A stretch of DNA of 64,000 nt from Carboxylicivirga marina (GTDB lineage Bacteria; Bacteroidota; Bacteroidia; Bacteroidales; Marinilabiliaceae), in the NCBI RefSeq assembly GCF_016612505.1, contig NZ_JAENRR010000006.1:62001-126000 (forward strand), written 5' to 3'. The notes below the pieces were generated by a model. The model did not search any database. It was not told the DNA's origin and worked only from the letters and a program-made list of their open reading frames with translations. How positions within the stretch are numbered: the first letter of the stretch is position 1; each line of letters starts with the position of its first letter. Below are positions 42,301-51,387 of this stretch, piece by piece. The position numbers and the translations under genes were made by a program.

Positions 42301-44923
42301 CTTCATTAAGGTAATCAAACTGATAAAATCCACTTTCGTCACTTATTGCTTTTATAGTTGAAGCTCGTTCCGTAATCTTAACACCTTCTATAGCCACTCC
42401 TTCTACATCAGTCACTTTGCCATCTACGACGCCTAATCCTTCTTTATTAAAAAAGAAGGTAGCATCCATATAATAACTTAAAAAGTGTTGCTGATAGGTC
42501 GTTTCATTAGGGTTCCAAACCAATTTGCCACTTGGTGGATTATAAGGATCAGCATCTTCATAACGGGCCAGGTAACTAACACTTCTATTGGCTCGTTCCG
42601 GTGTATGGCTTACTTTATATTCCGTTAAACCACTGTACCATGATTTAACCATCTGTTTATGAAGCATAAATACAAGGTTTTTACCAGTGTATTGATATGG
42701 CTCTTTAAACGGAACACGTATGGTTTGCTTACCTGGTTGAAAATCGATACTATCACTTTCGTATACTAATGTCAATTCCGAAGCCGGAATCATACCATCT
42801 TCAAGACTTTCTTTTTCCGTCTCTCCAATCCAGACTTTAAATTTCTGACCAGGAACAAAACCATCCACATCCACTTCAAAATTCATTTCATAAATCTCAG
42901 TTTTACCAAAACTTAATTCATCGGGGAAATAAATACCTTGTGCCAAATTCACCATGAAATTAAAATTCATCGGATAATAAACATCCGACTCATCCTCTCC
43001 TCCATTAACCTCATACCCCTCTAAATTACCATCATACACATTAACTGGCACTATCTCTGATAGGTTATTTTCTGGTTGCTCATCACCAGTCAATAAAATC
43101 TTAAAGAAGATATCATAGGCTCCCTCTACAGTGGGATGCCAGATAAAATCAACACTTACTTTACTCAGTATATCAATGGCTTCGCCAGGCATTTCTTTGA
43201 TCGGCACATCCGGACTATTGGCATCAAATAACTGTATGGTATAATCACTATAACCAACAGGTAAACCAAGATTCTCAATGGTCAGCGTAAAGACATTATC
43301 CTTATCCAAGGCCAGCGCATTATCAGCCTCTAATGAGGCTATCAATAGATCAGCATCAGAAATAAACAGTTTTGGCCCTTCTATCTTGTCAAGGTATGCC
43401 ATATTACCTTTGCTAACAAAGCCAATATAATGCTTACCAACTATTGAATCCGGAAAGTTAATTGAATATCTCTTGAACCTATCTTGCGGATAAGCCCCTA
43501 GAAGATCCCACTCTTCAAATTCGATTTCCTCAAGTAGTGACCAATTTTCTTTATCTTTAGAAATAACAATTGGCATCGAAGAATTTCCATAAGAATGCGA
43601 ACGACCATAAAAGGTAATGCTGTCCATCCCTCCGGCCTGTATATCAAGGGCTGGTGTTATTAATGTATCTACATAATCGGTGTAAACAGTCATTAATAAG
43701 TTATAGCGATCATAAGAAAATGCTTCAGGGTAATCATCATATCCTAGCCTCCAGTTATTTAACACCTCTTCAAACGGTATATCATTCTCACTGAAGGTCC
43801 AATGATTCCCGGGAAAATCTTCTATAGTGGTGTGTTCCCAGCCCTGGTATAAATGGCCGCGCGGGTATACAGTTGATCGTAATACAATCGTAGAGTCGCC
43901 ATCAACAGGGATATCTGTAATCAATTTTACATTGGTATAATAGTCACCACGTGCAGATGGTGTAAAACTAATGGGAATACTCTCTGTCTGGCCGGGAGCT
44001 ATCGTTATATTACCGCCATCGTATGCATACTCATCCTGTAACTCATCAAACTCCAGCCCATTGATGGTTACTGCTGTATTACCAAGGTTTTTTAAATCAA
44101 ACGAATGCTGCTTTGTTGTTTCTGTAGGTATTTCACCAATATCTGAAAAATAAACAATGTCTAATTTTTCAGGTGTATATTGTAATATAGGCCTTGCAGG
44201 GATATCCTCAAACTCAATGCGGACATCTGGTCTGCTATTCCATGGTCTCCCGCCCTCTTCATGTGTTCCAAAGGGTCTTGGAGAAACACCAAAATCTCTG
44301 AAAGATAATAAGGGACCAAGATCATTTTCCCCCGTTGCTGTGAGGTAAAAATAGGAAGGTACAATATTAATCTGATCATTATCTACCCATGCAATTACTA
44401 AATTATCGGTGTTATTGTATTCAAAGGGGTAGGTTAAATCAATCTTTAACCATCCAGTTGGTGTGGATGTGGATATCTCACCCTTAAATACACGCGTGAA
44501 ATTTTCAGCAGGCAAAAGCCCCCTCTCAAGCTCAGTAGCTTTGGTGTGGCCCATATATATTTCAGTAGTATTCGACCAGTTTTCCTCACCAACTACATAA
44601 TAATATAAACTCTTAATCCGTTTATTTCTTACGTTAATTTCACTTTGAAAATAAATGGTTTGAGATAGCGTACAATCAGAATGCTGGTTTAATGGTATCA
44701 TCCCGTTGCTCCAACCTGAAAATTCACCAATTTCCACAAACGTACTTGTACTTTTTAATTGAGCCAGCGCTCCTGCCGGTTCACCCTCATAAATCTTCGG
44801 TATAGGTTCCTCCTCTAATGAAGAATAAAAATCATAGTCCGTAGATTGAGCATTAGCGACAAGCCCTAATAGTATAAATGCAGAGATTGTACTAAATAAA
44901 TATTTTAATATTAATTTGCTCAT
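39389..44923 (-). CDS. Giant T9SS-secreted multi-module protein (1844 residues)
   Basis: Secreted protein with signal peptide ending VANAQS and no recognised catalytic centre. The recurrent module seen in its downstream neighbours occurs twice, at about residues 65-205 (TLSQTIYFQSE; WLKIDLTYPFEY) and 665-840 (LAQGIYFPDE; TIRVPFKEPYQY). Between them lie a Hydin-like domain, a choice-of-anchor-like domain and a CARDB-like domain. Two carboxypeptidase-regulatory-like domains follow (VVDGKVTDVEGVAIEGVKI; VIGRLVDFRNQPINEALI), then two modules with the DDGSVEYGFFFLPG type opening, a cadherin-like beta-sandwich (LESFSLDGVKYAGFAPDKF, about 1675-1765), and a T9SS type A tail (VYPNPAKGMVYIENAG). It is the first of five T9SS genes after two lipoprotein genes. 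A structural or substrate-binding role at the surface is inferred. Confidence 0.84.
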   Translation of the reverse strand: MSKLILKYLFSTISAFILLGLVANAQSTDYDFYSSLEEEPIPKIYEGEPAGALAQLKSTSTFVEIGEFSGWSNGMIPLNQHSDCTLSQTIYFQSEINVRNKRIKSLYYYVVGEENWSNTTEIYMGHTKATELERGLLPAENFTRVFKGEISTSTPTGWLKIDLTYPFEYNNTDNLVIAWVDNDQINIVPSYFYLTATGENDLGPLLSFRDFGVSPRPFGTHEEGGRPWNSRPDVRIEFEDIPARPILQYTPEKLDIVYFSDIGEIPTETTKQHSFDLKNLGNTAVTINGLEFDELQDEYAYDGGNITIAPGQTESIPISFTPSARGDYYTNVKLITDIPVDGDSTIVLRSTVYPRGHLYQGWEHTTIEDFPGNHWTFSENDIPFEEVLNNWRLGYDDYPEAFSYDRYNLLMTVYTDYVDTLITPALDIQAGGMDSITFYGRSHSYGNSSMPIVISKDKENWSLLEEIEFEEWDLLGAYPQDRFKRYSINFPDSIVGKHYIGFVSKGNMAYLDKIEGPKLFISDADLLIASLEADNALALDKDNVFTLTIENLGLPVGYSDYTIQLFDANSPDVPIKEMPGEAIDILSKVSVDFIWHPTVEGAYDIFFKILLTGDEQPENNLSEIVPVNVYDGNLEGYEVNGGEDESDVYYPMNFNFMVNLAQGIYFPDELSFGKTEIYEMNFEVDVDGFVPGQKFKVWIGETEKESLEDGMIPASELTLVYESDSIDFQPGKQTIRVPFKEPYQYTGKNLVFMLHKQMVKSWYSGLTEYKVSHTPERANRSVSYLARYEDADPYNPPSGKLVWNPNETTYQQHFLSYYMDATFFFNKEGLGVVDGKVTDVEGVAIEGVKITERASTIKAISDESGFYQFDYLNEGPTTFNAIKFGYSDLSNDVFVAGNYYQNVDLIMHQRPKYEVIGRLVDFRNQPINEALITLNGYDLYTGSTGVDGVFFDDSDTSNIKAYSSTQPYVLRIEKYGYEDYYDTIAIEDAAINLGDIQLTEITGHNAEVKASVAATGEDMNINWTSPKPALAHYFRYDSGLLHDEPNYIGYTSSDKALIGNAFKNEALITDIEFYLYDSKRTESLKIFILGLNSIGAPDKDNILYESDSINVITNDWNKFTLETAVYAENGFFVGFNCAGFLGLGKCQNTEEYPFQKKSNYLSANVDDREFIGHFFPLELDLKTPNENFMVRANGYNYGSLSYDFLPSTENKSLVQQTMLKSATQLKAGEVDSYTLYRFSNEHINNPELWTLVAENLTDTFYVDAEWNNLSRGSYRYAIESKFNTGHQSFKRKSNIVGKDMSRELEINVTLPDKMLNEATMVKLTRTDIFNGESVVLNGASSQLRTNLWRGSFKLEVTHPNCVKYIENIDLNASEGTFIKDVTLENALYAPVNVDAKVSSNNSIDLMWESYPSDTIQYDDGSVEYGFFFLPGNIGEFGNRYHTDTPIVIKELLVYSYEHLYTLSGNKVTARIYNAQHELLAESASFELSLNGWTTVSMPNVKVYDTYYVMVSWDDFIKPTALLALDANGSLAHENEAAVVKDEMNFFKEFGSVGGRSGAFLIRPIALSGAEDLKSNSLKSITTDHDREGVEYLAPVFLEHEASIRATEPKPKTMLKSTIETYHVYQDDMSIPYYSDLIGKGFSFDNINAQQYTLGVSQVNPWGESDIAAITVEFDGSKSDATLESFSLDGVKYAGFAPDKFNYIIGVDDHVNVYPSVTAIAKDYEGATVTITGGDTEEYVNIHVLAQDKLTSNTYSILFTKKTGVEDTQLDNIKVYPNPAKGMVYIENAGACNVEVFNMSGVVVLKRKVSDRGEINLSSYAEGVYFIHFTDAYGHTTVKRLVNLK

Positions 44924-45063
44924 AGAATTTGCAATTAGTTTATCTGATTTGCTAAAATTACCTTAAGCCCATATATTTTTCAGTCCTAAAAAATTGTTAG
45001 GCAAAAAACTCCTGAACTTAAGGTGTGTGCATATTTCATTGCTTTTACCTGATAAGTAGTTTC

Positions 45064-45519
45064 TTAGTCAAGAGCAATATTGATGTCAACACTTTCTTCC
45101 GTCTTATTTCCAGCAAGGTCGCTAGTAATAAACGTAATAGTATAACTACCTGACAAACATATTGGCACAGCTTCTCCAAACAATTGCAAATCTTCTCTCA
45201 TAGCTGATGTCAACTCCTCAGCCGTAAATAAAATGGCGTCACCACGGTTAACAGCCTCCCAAGGGCTCTCAAGTCCCTTTAGTACAGCACTCTTCTCTGC
45301 TCCATTATATGTCAATACTATTTCGCAATCTTTTAATGTTTCATTATCAAAAAATTGACCAGTAAACAATACCGGTTGACCAAATGTAAAGGTATCACCT
45401 TCCAAAGGCTTCATAATTTCCATGGTTGGTGCTTCACTATCTCTTTCTTCTTTACCACATGCAACTATTACAATTGCCAATAGCATTAGGACTGATAATT
45501 TTGAAATAATCTTATACAT
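45064..45519 (-). CDS. Small lipoprotein, DUF4625-like
   Basis: A 151-residue predicted lipoprotein: signal peptide and lipobox IVIVACGKEE with Cys21. The mature part is a single Ig-like beta-sandwich, starting SEAPTMEIMKPLEGDTF and containing FFDNETLKDCEIVLTYNG, and matches what I know of DUF4625 (the motif D-N-x-x-L after a P-x-x-G turn). It begins 22 bp after the stop of the preceding lipoprotein gene. Such small accessory lipoproteins are common beside SusCD pairs and may bind substrate or assist assembly; no function is established from sequence. Confidence 0.75.
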   Translation of the reverse strand: MYKIISKLSVLMLLAIVIVACGKEERDSEAPTMEIMKPLEGDTFTFGQPVLFTGQFFDNETLKDCEIVLTYNGAEKSAVLKGLESPWEAVNRGDAILFTAEELTSAMREDLQLFGEAVPICLSGSYTITFITSDLAGNKTEESVDINIALD

Positions 45520-45541
45520 GACTTCTATATTTATATTTTTG

Positions 45542-46567
45542 TTACTCTACTATTAATTGTTGCTTTATTGATTTTAGCTCACTCTCCAAAAGATTAAGTT
45601 TTGAAGGAGAGACATTGGTCAATTCAGGCGCCAAACCAAAAGATTCTGCTCCCGTATACAACTCCCAATTACTTTTAAACACGGCATCATACACTTGCAT
45701 AGAGTCAGGACTGAAAAACCAGTAATCCAAATCTTCAATACTTCCAAAACAACTGTTAATTTCGCCAATCCCATCAGCTCCAAAACCAGGATTATAAAAG
45801 CTACCAATATACATGGTATCGCCTTCCAGTGCTTCATTAATGATAAACGGTTGCTTAGGTATACTGCAGACTGCAAGCTCATTATCAAAATGTATTTCAA
45901 TGGGCAGAATTTCAAAATCAATTGATTTTTGAAACATACTTTCAAGATAAGCCTCCCAGGCTTCGGCACCATAGCTCCATAAATTATTAACAAGAATCGT
46001 TGTATCTAAACTGCCTGCATCTGTTCTCAAAAAGGATTTCGTATTTCCAAAGAAATAGGACGATTCCTCTACATCATATTGCCCCATAAAGGCATCCTGA
46101 GAGAAGTTACAAAACTTCATCAGCTCCAATGTGTACTCGTTATCAAATTCAGCAAGATCATCTTCCTGTGGTGCAATGGTAAAAGTTGCGTAGGTGCCTG
46201 CCTCAGTAACCCCTTCAAAAAGGCCACGAACAGTAAATTCGCCTAATACCTCTCCTGCTGGAATCGTTACCAAATCATCTACTATCTCATATTCTCGCCC
46301 TTCTATTGCTTCATCTAAAGTTTGTGCCCTAACTACTTCAATCGAATAATGACGATCATAGTCTACAGCTGAAGTAGTACCAATTGAAATATTCATCTCA
46401 GGATTATTGTCCCTTACTGACAGTTCTCCCCAGGGTGTAACAAAATGAACCAGACTTGGACCATCGTACACAGTGGTCTCTGTTTCTTTACATGCCAATA
46501 ATATGAGCAGGATGCCAAAAAATACTGTAAGCTTATTTATATATCTATTCATCATCGTTAAATCCAT
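45542..46567 (-). CDS. SusCD-associated lipoprotein, DUF4843/Calx-beta-like
   Basis: About 341 residues. The ATG at 46567 starts one nucleotide after the SusD stop codon, suggesting coupled translation; ATGs at 46555 and 46552 are also possible, and all give the same signal peptide with lipobox ILLACKETE. The first domain (about 30-150) is Ig/Calx-beta-like: VHFVTPWGELSVRDNNPEMN, DYDRHYSIEVV, REYEIVDDLVTIPAGE. This pattern is common in lipoproteins that follow susD (DUF4843-like). The second half contains an uncharacterised beta-rich domain with several Phe/Trp/Tyr residues (FCNFSQDAFMGQYDVEESSY). Likely a surface binding accessory of the SusCD pair; assignment to a precise family is uncertain. 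Confidence 0.75.
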   Translation of the reverse strand: MDLTMMNRYINKLTVFFGILLILLACKETETTVYDGPSLVHFVTPWGELSVRDNNPEMNISIGTTSAVDYDRHYSIEVVRAQTLDEAIEGREYEIVDDLVTIPAGEVLGEFTVRGLFEGVTEAGTYATFTIAPQEDDLAEFDNEYTLELMKFCNFSQDAFMGQYDVEESSYFFGNTKSFLRTDAGSLDTTILVNNLWSYGAEAWEAYLESMFQKSIDFEILPIEIHFDNELAVCSIPKQPFIINEALEGDTMYIGSFYNPGFGADGIGEINSCFGSIEDLDYWFFSPDSMQVYDAVFKSNWELYTGAESFGLAPELTNVSPSKLNLLESELKSIKQQLIVE

Positions 46568-46568
46568 T

Positions 46569-48014
46569 TTAATTTTCGTAGCCTTCGTTTTGCTCAATCT
46601 CACTGTTTCCATTTAGCTCGCTGGTTGGGATTGGCCATACCCAGCGGAAATCACCCGTAGCTATTCTAAGATCATTGGCAGCGGATGTATTCTCCTGTGG
46701 AACACGCTCAAAGCCCAAACCTGAGCGCTTTAAATCGTGGTAGTAAAAGCCTTCATAAATCAGCTCCTTAATACGTTCTTCCGCAATTAATTCTTTTAAA
46801 TCATCCCCTTTTTCAATAACACCAGGATTAGGATAAAGACGATAATCAAGAAGGGAATTCAAGGCAATGGCAGCATCTTTATCCATATCTTTCATGGCAT
46901 AGGCTTCGGCACGAATAAGATACATCTCTGCCAGTCGCATTGGTTTCGGCATATTTAAACCAGCCCTAAATGGTGGTAATTCCGGATTATAAGGGAACTT
47001 ATTAACAAGATAACCACTCCAGCCAAATGCAGTGGCAGATTCTTTAAAATAAGTATAAAACCTTATGTCCGTCACCTGATTATATAGATTCAATAACCAG
47101 TTAGCTGGAATATAATCCGGGTATGGCAGACTCGTTTCATAATTTCTGTTTAAGAAGTTGTAACCCGGTGCATCACCTTTATCGGTATCAGTGTACCCTA
47201 CCTTCCAAATAATCTCATTCCCCGAATCATGGGTCCACATATTAATAAAGGCATTGCCACCTAGAAGTCTACAACCACTATTGTTAATCACGTCTTCTGA
47301 ATAATTAATGGCCCCATCGTAATCTCTCATATCAAGTGAGATACGCGCCAATAAACCGTTGGCAAAATGCCTGGTAAAGAACTCTGTATCTGATTGAGGA
47401 TTATTTGGCAATAGCTCAACAGCTGCTTCCAAATCACTCTTGATAGCTGCATAAACGGTGCTTACAGCATCACGCGTTGGCTGACTAATAACATTTTCAG
47501 TCATATAAGGCACACCTAAATCAGTAGCGGCCGTATTAAGGTCATAGGCCTTGGCAAAGAACTTGACCAGGTTATAATGAAATAAGGCCCTTCCTACTAA
47601 GGCTTCTCCTTTAATACGCTCAAGATTGGCTTTCTCACCTTCGATACCATCAATGTTATTGATAATCTTGTTGGTCAGGTAAATACCACTATAGTGGTTA
47701 CCCCACAAACCACCTATCTCACCAATACCCGGCTGTATGTTCCAGGCATACATGTTTCCCATCTGATTTGAAAAGTCAGATGTAGCGAGTGTGGCATCGG
47801 TCATTATATCAGTTAACACCGTCAGGGTTTTACCATAGGATGAGCCGGACTTAAACGTTGAGTACATGCCATACAGAAGTGTTTGCGCATCATCCTCATC
47901 CTTAAGTATTTCACTTTCTTCGGTACTACTATGCGGTTTTAAATCGAAGAAATCTTCGCACGAAACCAGCACTAGTGACGCAAATAACAGGTGTATTATA
48001 AATATCTTCTTCAT
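46569..48014 (-). CDS. SusD/RagB-like outer-membrane lipoprotein
   Basis: A 481-residue lipoprotein with lipobox LVLVSCEDFFDLKPHS (Cys19), the usual SusD opening. TPR-like helices (ALFHYNLVKFFAKAYDLNT; LLARISLDMRDYDGAINY) and the C-terminal RagB signature near residue 420 (IKELIYEGFYYHDLKRSG) are present. It starts 20 bp after the SusC stop, so the two form a classical pair. Downstream proteins are secreted proteins and a protease rather than glycan enzymes, so a peptide or glycopeptide ligand is inferred. Confidence 0.95.
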   Translation of the reverse strand: MKKIFIIHLLFASLVLVSCEDFFDLKPHSSTEESEILKDEDDAQTLLYGMYSTFKSGSSYGKTLTVLTDIMTDATLATSDFSNQMGNMYAWNIQPGIGEIGGLWGNHYSGIYLTNKIINNIDGIEGEKANLERIKGEALVGRALFHYNLVKFFAKAYDLNTAATDLGVPYMTENVISQPTRDAVSTVYAAIKSDLEAAVELLPNNPQSDTEFFTRHFANGLLARISLDMRDYDGAINYSEDVINNSGCRLLGGNAFINMWTHDSGNEIIWKVGYTDTDKGDAPGYNFLNRNYETSLPYPDYIPANWLLNLYNQVTDIRFYTYFKESATAFGWSGYLVNKFPYNPELPPFRAGLNMPKPMRLAEMYLIRAEAYAMKDMDKDAAIALNSLLDYRLYPNPGVIEKGDDLKELIAEERIKELIYEGFYYHDLKRSGLGFERVPQENTSAANDLRIATGDFRWVWPIPTSELNGNSEIEQNEGYEN

Positions 48015-48034
48015 TTCTACTTCTTTTTCTCTTA

Positions 48035-51000
48035 TTAAAATCCTAAATCAATACCGAACATGATTTTCCTTGCATGCGGGTACATATTTACTTCTGCAAC
48101 ACCATAATATTCAGGATCAATACCCGAATAACCAGTCCACGTTAACAGATTCTGCCCTTGAGCATAAATGCGAGCATTTCTAAATACTTTTGTTCGCTTT
48201 AACAACTTAGAATTAAAGCTGTAGGCCAGTGTTAAATTCTTTAAGCGCAAAAACGATGCATCTTCAAGTAAACGCGTATCAAACTGATTATCCTGATACT
48301 TTGGATGTGGATTAACGGCGACATCGCCAGGTTCCTGCCAATAGTTAAGCATTTCTGCTGTTTGATTATAGGCGGCAAACATACCCTGTGATTCAATAAA
48401 ATAACGGGTGTTATTGATTAACCACTTATCAGCCATCCAGGTAAAAAAGGCGCTTAATTGAAGATTCCTGTAGCTTAAAGTACCGGTAAAACCTCCTTGT
48501 AAAGGAGGTAGGTAACTTTTTCCTTCCTGAACAACCCGATAGCTATCACTGTACATATTGCTGACTTCCCCATCAGCCGTATACCAGAGTCCTTTGCCTG
48601 TTGAAGCATCTACACCAGCCCATTCTGTCATGTAGTAGGTGCCCCTGCGCTCACCCTCTTTGATAATCGTATTGCCCTGGTCTATCTCATCTATATCACC
48701 ATAAAGCTCAATAATGTTACTAACATTATAGGCCATGTTGGCATTGACATTAAGTCTAAAGTCTTGTGTAGACAAAAGAGTCGCATCCACCTCGACTTCA
48801 ATACCACTATTACTTAAGGATCCTGCATTCTCCATACGGCCACCAACACCACTTGTTAAAGAGTAGGGGATAAAGAATAACATGTCACTCGTCGTTTCCC
48901 TGTAAAAATCAGCTTTTAGCCTATATTTACGAAAGAAACTCATTTCAAAAGCCACATTAGCTTTCAACACTTTTTCCCAGGTCAGATCGTCGTTAGCATA
49001 CTGTAAAAAAACAGCGGCACCATTATTTAAATAGGAACCATAAGAGTATAATCCCTGATGGGTATAATTACCAATATTATAGTTACCTGTTTCTCCTATA
49101 CTCGCCCTTATTTTTAACTGGTCGATCCAATCAATGCCTTTAATAAAGCTTTCTTCCTGCATATTCCATCCAAGCCCAAAAGACCAGAATGTACCCCAGC
49201 GATTGTTTTTACCAAAACGCGATGAACCATCCCGGCGAATAGAAACATCAACCAGGTATTTATACTTGTAATTGTAAGCGGTATTGGCAAAGAACGAAGC
49301 GACGGTATAATCTGAATAGCCACCTCCCCAGCTTCCTGCTTCACTGGCCACACTTAAAACAGATAATTTTTCGGACGGTACATTATAGGCTGAAACACTA
49401 AAACTCTGCGAATTATTGATGATCGCTTCCTGACCTATGAGAAAGTTAAAGTCATGAACATCATTTAGGTTGAGCTTATAGTTCAAGGTATTGGTGGGTG
49501 TTAATCGGAAGTTTCGTGACATGCTCCTGCTGACTTCTCCATTATAGGCAGCTCCCCATTCTGATTCGGGACTTAAGAAGCCATCAGCGGTGCCATCGGA
49601 GAAATCGACCCCCCAGTTTGTTTTAAACTTTAAATTTTCAGCTAAATCAACATCTAAAAACAGACCGCCTACTATCTTGAAACGATCGTTAGAATCATCG
49701 TTTAACATGAGCTGCTCAATAGGGTTGGCCCAGGGAAGTCCCTCCTGGTTAAAGCTACCATCCACATTGTAAGCACGCAGATAGGGATTCAACAAACGTG
49801 CGGAGAAAATTGGGTTATAAACATTGGTTCCAGAGGAAACGGTATGATTAAAAGTCTCGTAGCCTAAAGTGAAATTCACACCCAAATTAACCTTATCGGA
49901 TAACTTGTTATCAAGATTTAATCGAAAGGTATAACGCTCAAAATCACTTCTATACTGAATACCTTCCTCACTATAATAACCACCTGAAATATAGTATTTA
50001 CTTCTTGCATTACCGCCCCTTGCCGAAAGCTCATGGGACTGTGTAATGGCATCACGCAGTACCACATCCAGCCAGTTGGTATTGACCTTTAGTCGGTCAA
50101 ATTTTTCTTTATCAGTATAATCCTGCAGCCCTAGTTCTTCTTCATATTGTATTTTCTGAGCCGAAGTCATCATATCAAAATTATCGTTGGCAATCTGATT
50201 AGAACCATATTGCCCACGGTATTGAATCATGGCTCTTTCTGAATCTTTACCACGCTTGGTAGTAATAACAATAACCCCGTTAGATGCCCTACTACCATAT
50301 AACGAAGTAGCTGTCGCATCTTTCAATATCGACATATTCTCAATGTCATTCTGGTTTAAGGCACTAAACTGCCCGGCTGTAATGGGTATGCCATCCATAA
50401 TATAAAGAGGACTGTTACCAGAGCTTAAGGAGCTCAAACCGCGAATACGCACTGTTGAAGGCGCTCCCGGTGCTCCCGAAGACCCCACACTCAACACACC
50501 AGGTGCATTACCTTGTAGTATTTGATCAAAACTGGCAACGGGTACCTGTTCTATTTTCTTAGCATCAACCACTTCAACCGATCCGGTATAAGTACCCTTT
50601 TTCTTAATACCATAACCGGTTACAACAACTTCGTCAAGGTCTGTTGCTTCAGTTTTTAAAACAATATTAATGGTCGTTTCCTCCTTTAGTTGAACCTCCT
50701 GTGGTTCAAACCCGATAAACGAAAACACTAAAATGCCAGCACTTTCTGGTACTGTGATATTATAACTACCATCAACCATCGTAATGGTACCCACACTTGT
50801 ACCTTTGATATAAACAGTCACTCCCGGGATAGGCTCCCCATTTTCGTCACGTACGCTACCAGTAATAGCTCTTTCCTCTTGCTGTTTAGCAACTACAACA
50901 GACGACTTAAGGGATTCAGCCTTACGCTGAATTGCATAAACCCCATTCTTAAGTTTAAAAGTGAGTCCTTTATCAGCCAATATCTCATTTAATACGTCCT

Positions 51001-51277
51001 CAATATCCCCTTCTGCATTGACATCAATATTCGAAAATGATTCTACATCTTCGTTACTGAATACAAATACAAAATCAGTTTTTGACTGTATTTTCCAAAA
51101 CAATTCTGCTAAGGTGATGTTCCGCTCCCTGATCTTCACCTTGTTATCCTGCGAATAAACACTTGCAGATACCTGTAGCATTCCGATTAATAATAATATA
51201 AAAGACAGTTTCATAATCCTGTACAGTTTTAACATCTTTCGCCTCTCCAGAAAGATGTTTTCTCCATTTTTCTTCAT
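48035..51277 (-). CDS. SusC-like TonB-dependent transporter with STN signalling domain
   Basis: A 1080-residue protein from the ATG at 51277 (MKKNGENIFLERRKMLK...), a start typical of Bacteroidota SusC proteins; an in-frame ATG at 51319 is less likely. The signal segment ends SASVYSQ. Residues about 45-115 are a secretin/TonB short N-terminal (STN) domain (LAELFWKIQSKTDFVFVFSN, ending NGVYAIQRK). Then follow a carboxypeptidase-regulatory-like domain (GSVRDENGEPIPGVTVYIKG), a plug (VRIRGLSSL, PLYIMDGIPI, YGSRASNGVIVITTK) and a barrel ending IMFGIDLGF. The STN domain, the FecR gene and the ECF sigma gene directly upstream indicate trans-envelope signalling: substrate binding releases the sigma factor to transcribe this locus. 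Confidence 0.95.
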   Translation of the reverse strand: MKKNGENIFLERRKMLKLYRIMKLSFILLLIGMLQVSASVYSQDNKVKIRERNITLAELFWKIQSKTDFVFVFSNEDVESFSNIDVNAEGDIEDVLNEILADKGLTFKLKNGVYAIQRKAESLKSSVVVAKQQEERAITGSVRDENGEPIPGVTVYIKGTSVGTITMVDGSYNITVPESAGILVFSFIGFEPQEVQLKEETTINIVLKTEATDLDEVVVTGYGIKKKGTYTGSVEVVDAKKIEQVPVASFDQILQGNAPGVLSVGSSGAPGAPSTVRIRGLSSLSSGNSPLYIMDGIPITAGQFSALNQNDIENMSILKDATATSLYGSRASNGVIVITTKRGKDSERAMIQYRGQYGSNQIANDNFDMMTSAQKIQYEEELGLQDYTDKEKFDRLKVNTNWLDVVLRDAITQSHELSARGGNARSKYYISGGYYSEEGIQYRSDFERYTFRLNLDNKLSDKVNLGVNFTLGYETFNHTVSSGTNVYNPIFSARLLNPYLRAYNVDGSFNQEGLPWANPIEQLMLNDDSNDRFKIVGGLFLDVDLAENLKFKTNWGVDFSDGTADGFLSPESEWGAAYNGEVSRSMSRNFRLTPTNTLNYKLNLNDVHDFNFLIGQEAIINNSQSFSVSAYNVPSEKLSVLSVASEAGSWGGGYSDYTVASFFANTAYNYKYKYLVDVSIRRDGSSRFGKNNRWGTFWSFGLGWNMQEESFIKGIDWIDQLKIRASIGETGNYNIGNYTHQGLYSYGSYLNNGAAVFLQYANDDLTWEKVLKANVAFEMSFFRKYRLKADFYRETTSDMLFFIPYSLTSGVGGRMENAGSLSNSGIEVEVDATLLSTQDFRLNVNANMAYNVSNIIELYGDIDEIDQGNTIIKEGERRGTYYMTEWAGVDASTGKGLWYTADGEVSNMYSDSYRVVQEGKSYLPPLQGGFTGTLSYRNLQLSAFFTWMADKWLINNTRYFIESQGMFAAYNQTAEMLNYWQEPGDVAVNPHPKYQDNQFDTRLLEDASFLRLKNLTLAYSFNSKLLKRTKVFRNARIYAQGQNLLTWTGYSGIDPEYYGVAEVNMYPHARKIMFGIDLGF

Positions 51278-51331
51278 ATTTTTGAAATTGATTATTTTAA
51301 CGAATGAGCTGAGCTCCAATCAGCTTACGAT

Positions 51332-51360
51332 AACAGGGGATAGTACCAATATTCCCTGTT
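51332..51360 (-). other. Hairpin between fecR and susC
   Basis: AACAGGGGATA (51332-51342) and TATTCCCTGTT (51350-51360) pair at 10 of 11 positions around a 7-nt loop. It lies in the 110-bp gap between the FecR stop (51388) and the SusC start (51277). No U-tract follows on the minus strand. It may partly separate regulator and transporter expression. Confidence 0.5.
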
Positions 51361-51387
51361 TTCATTTATTTTGTACATTTCTGTTTC

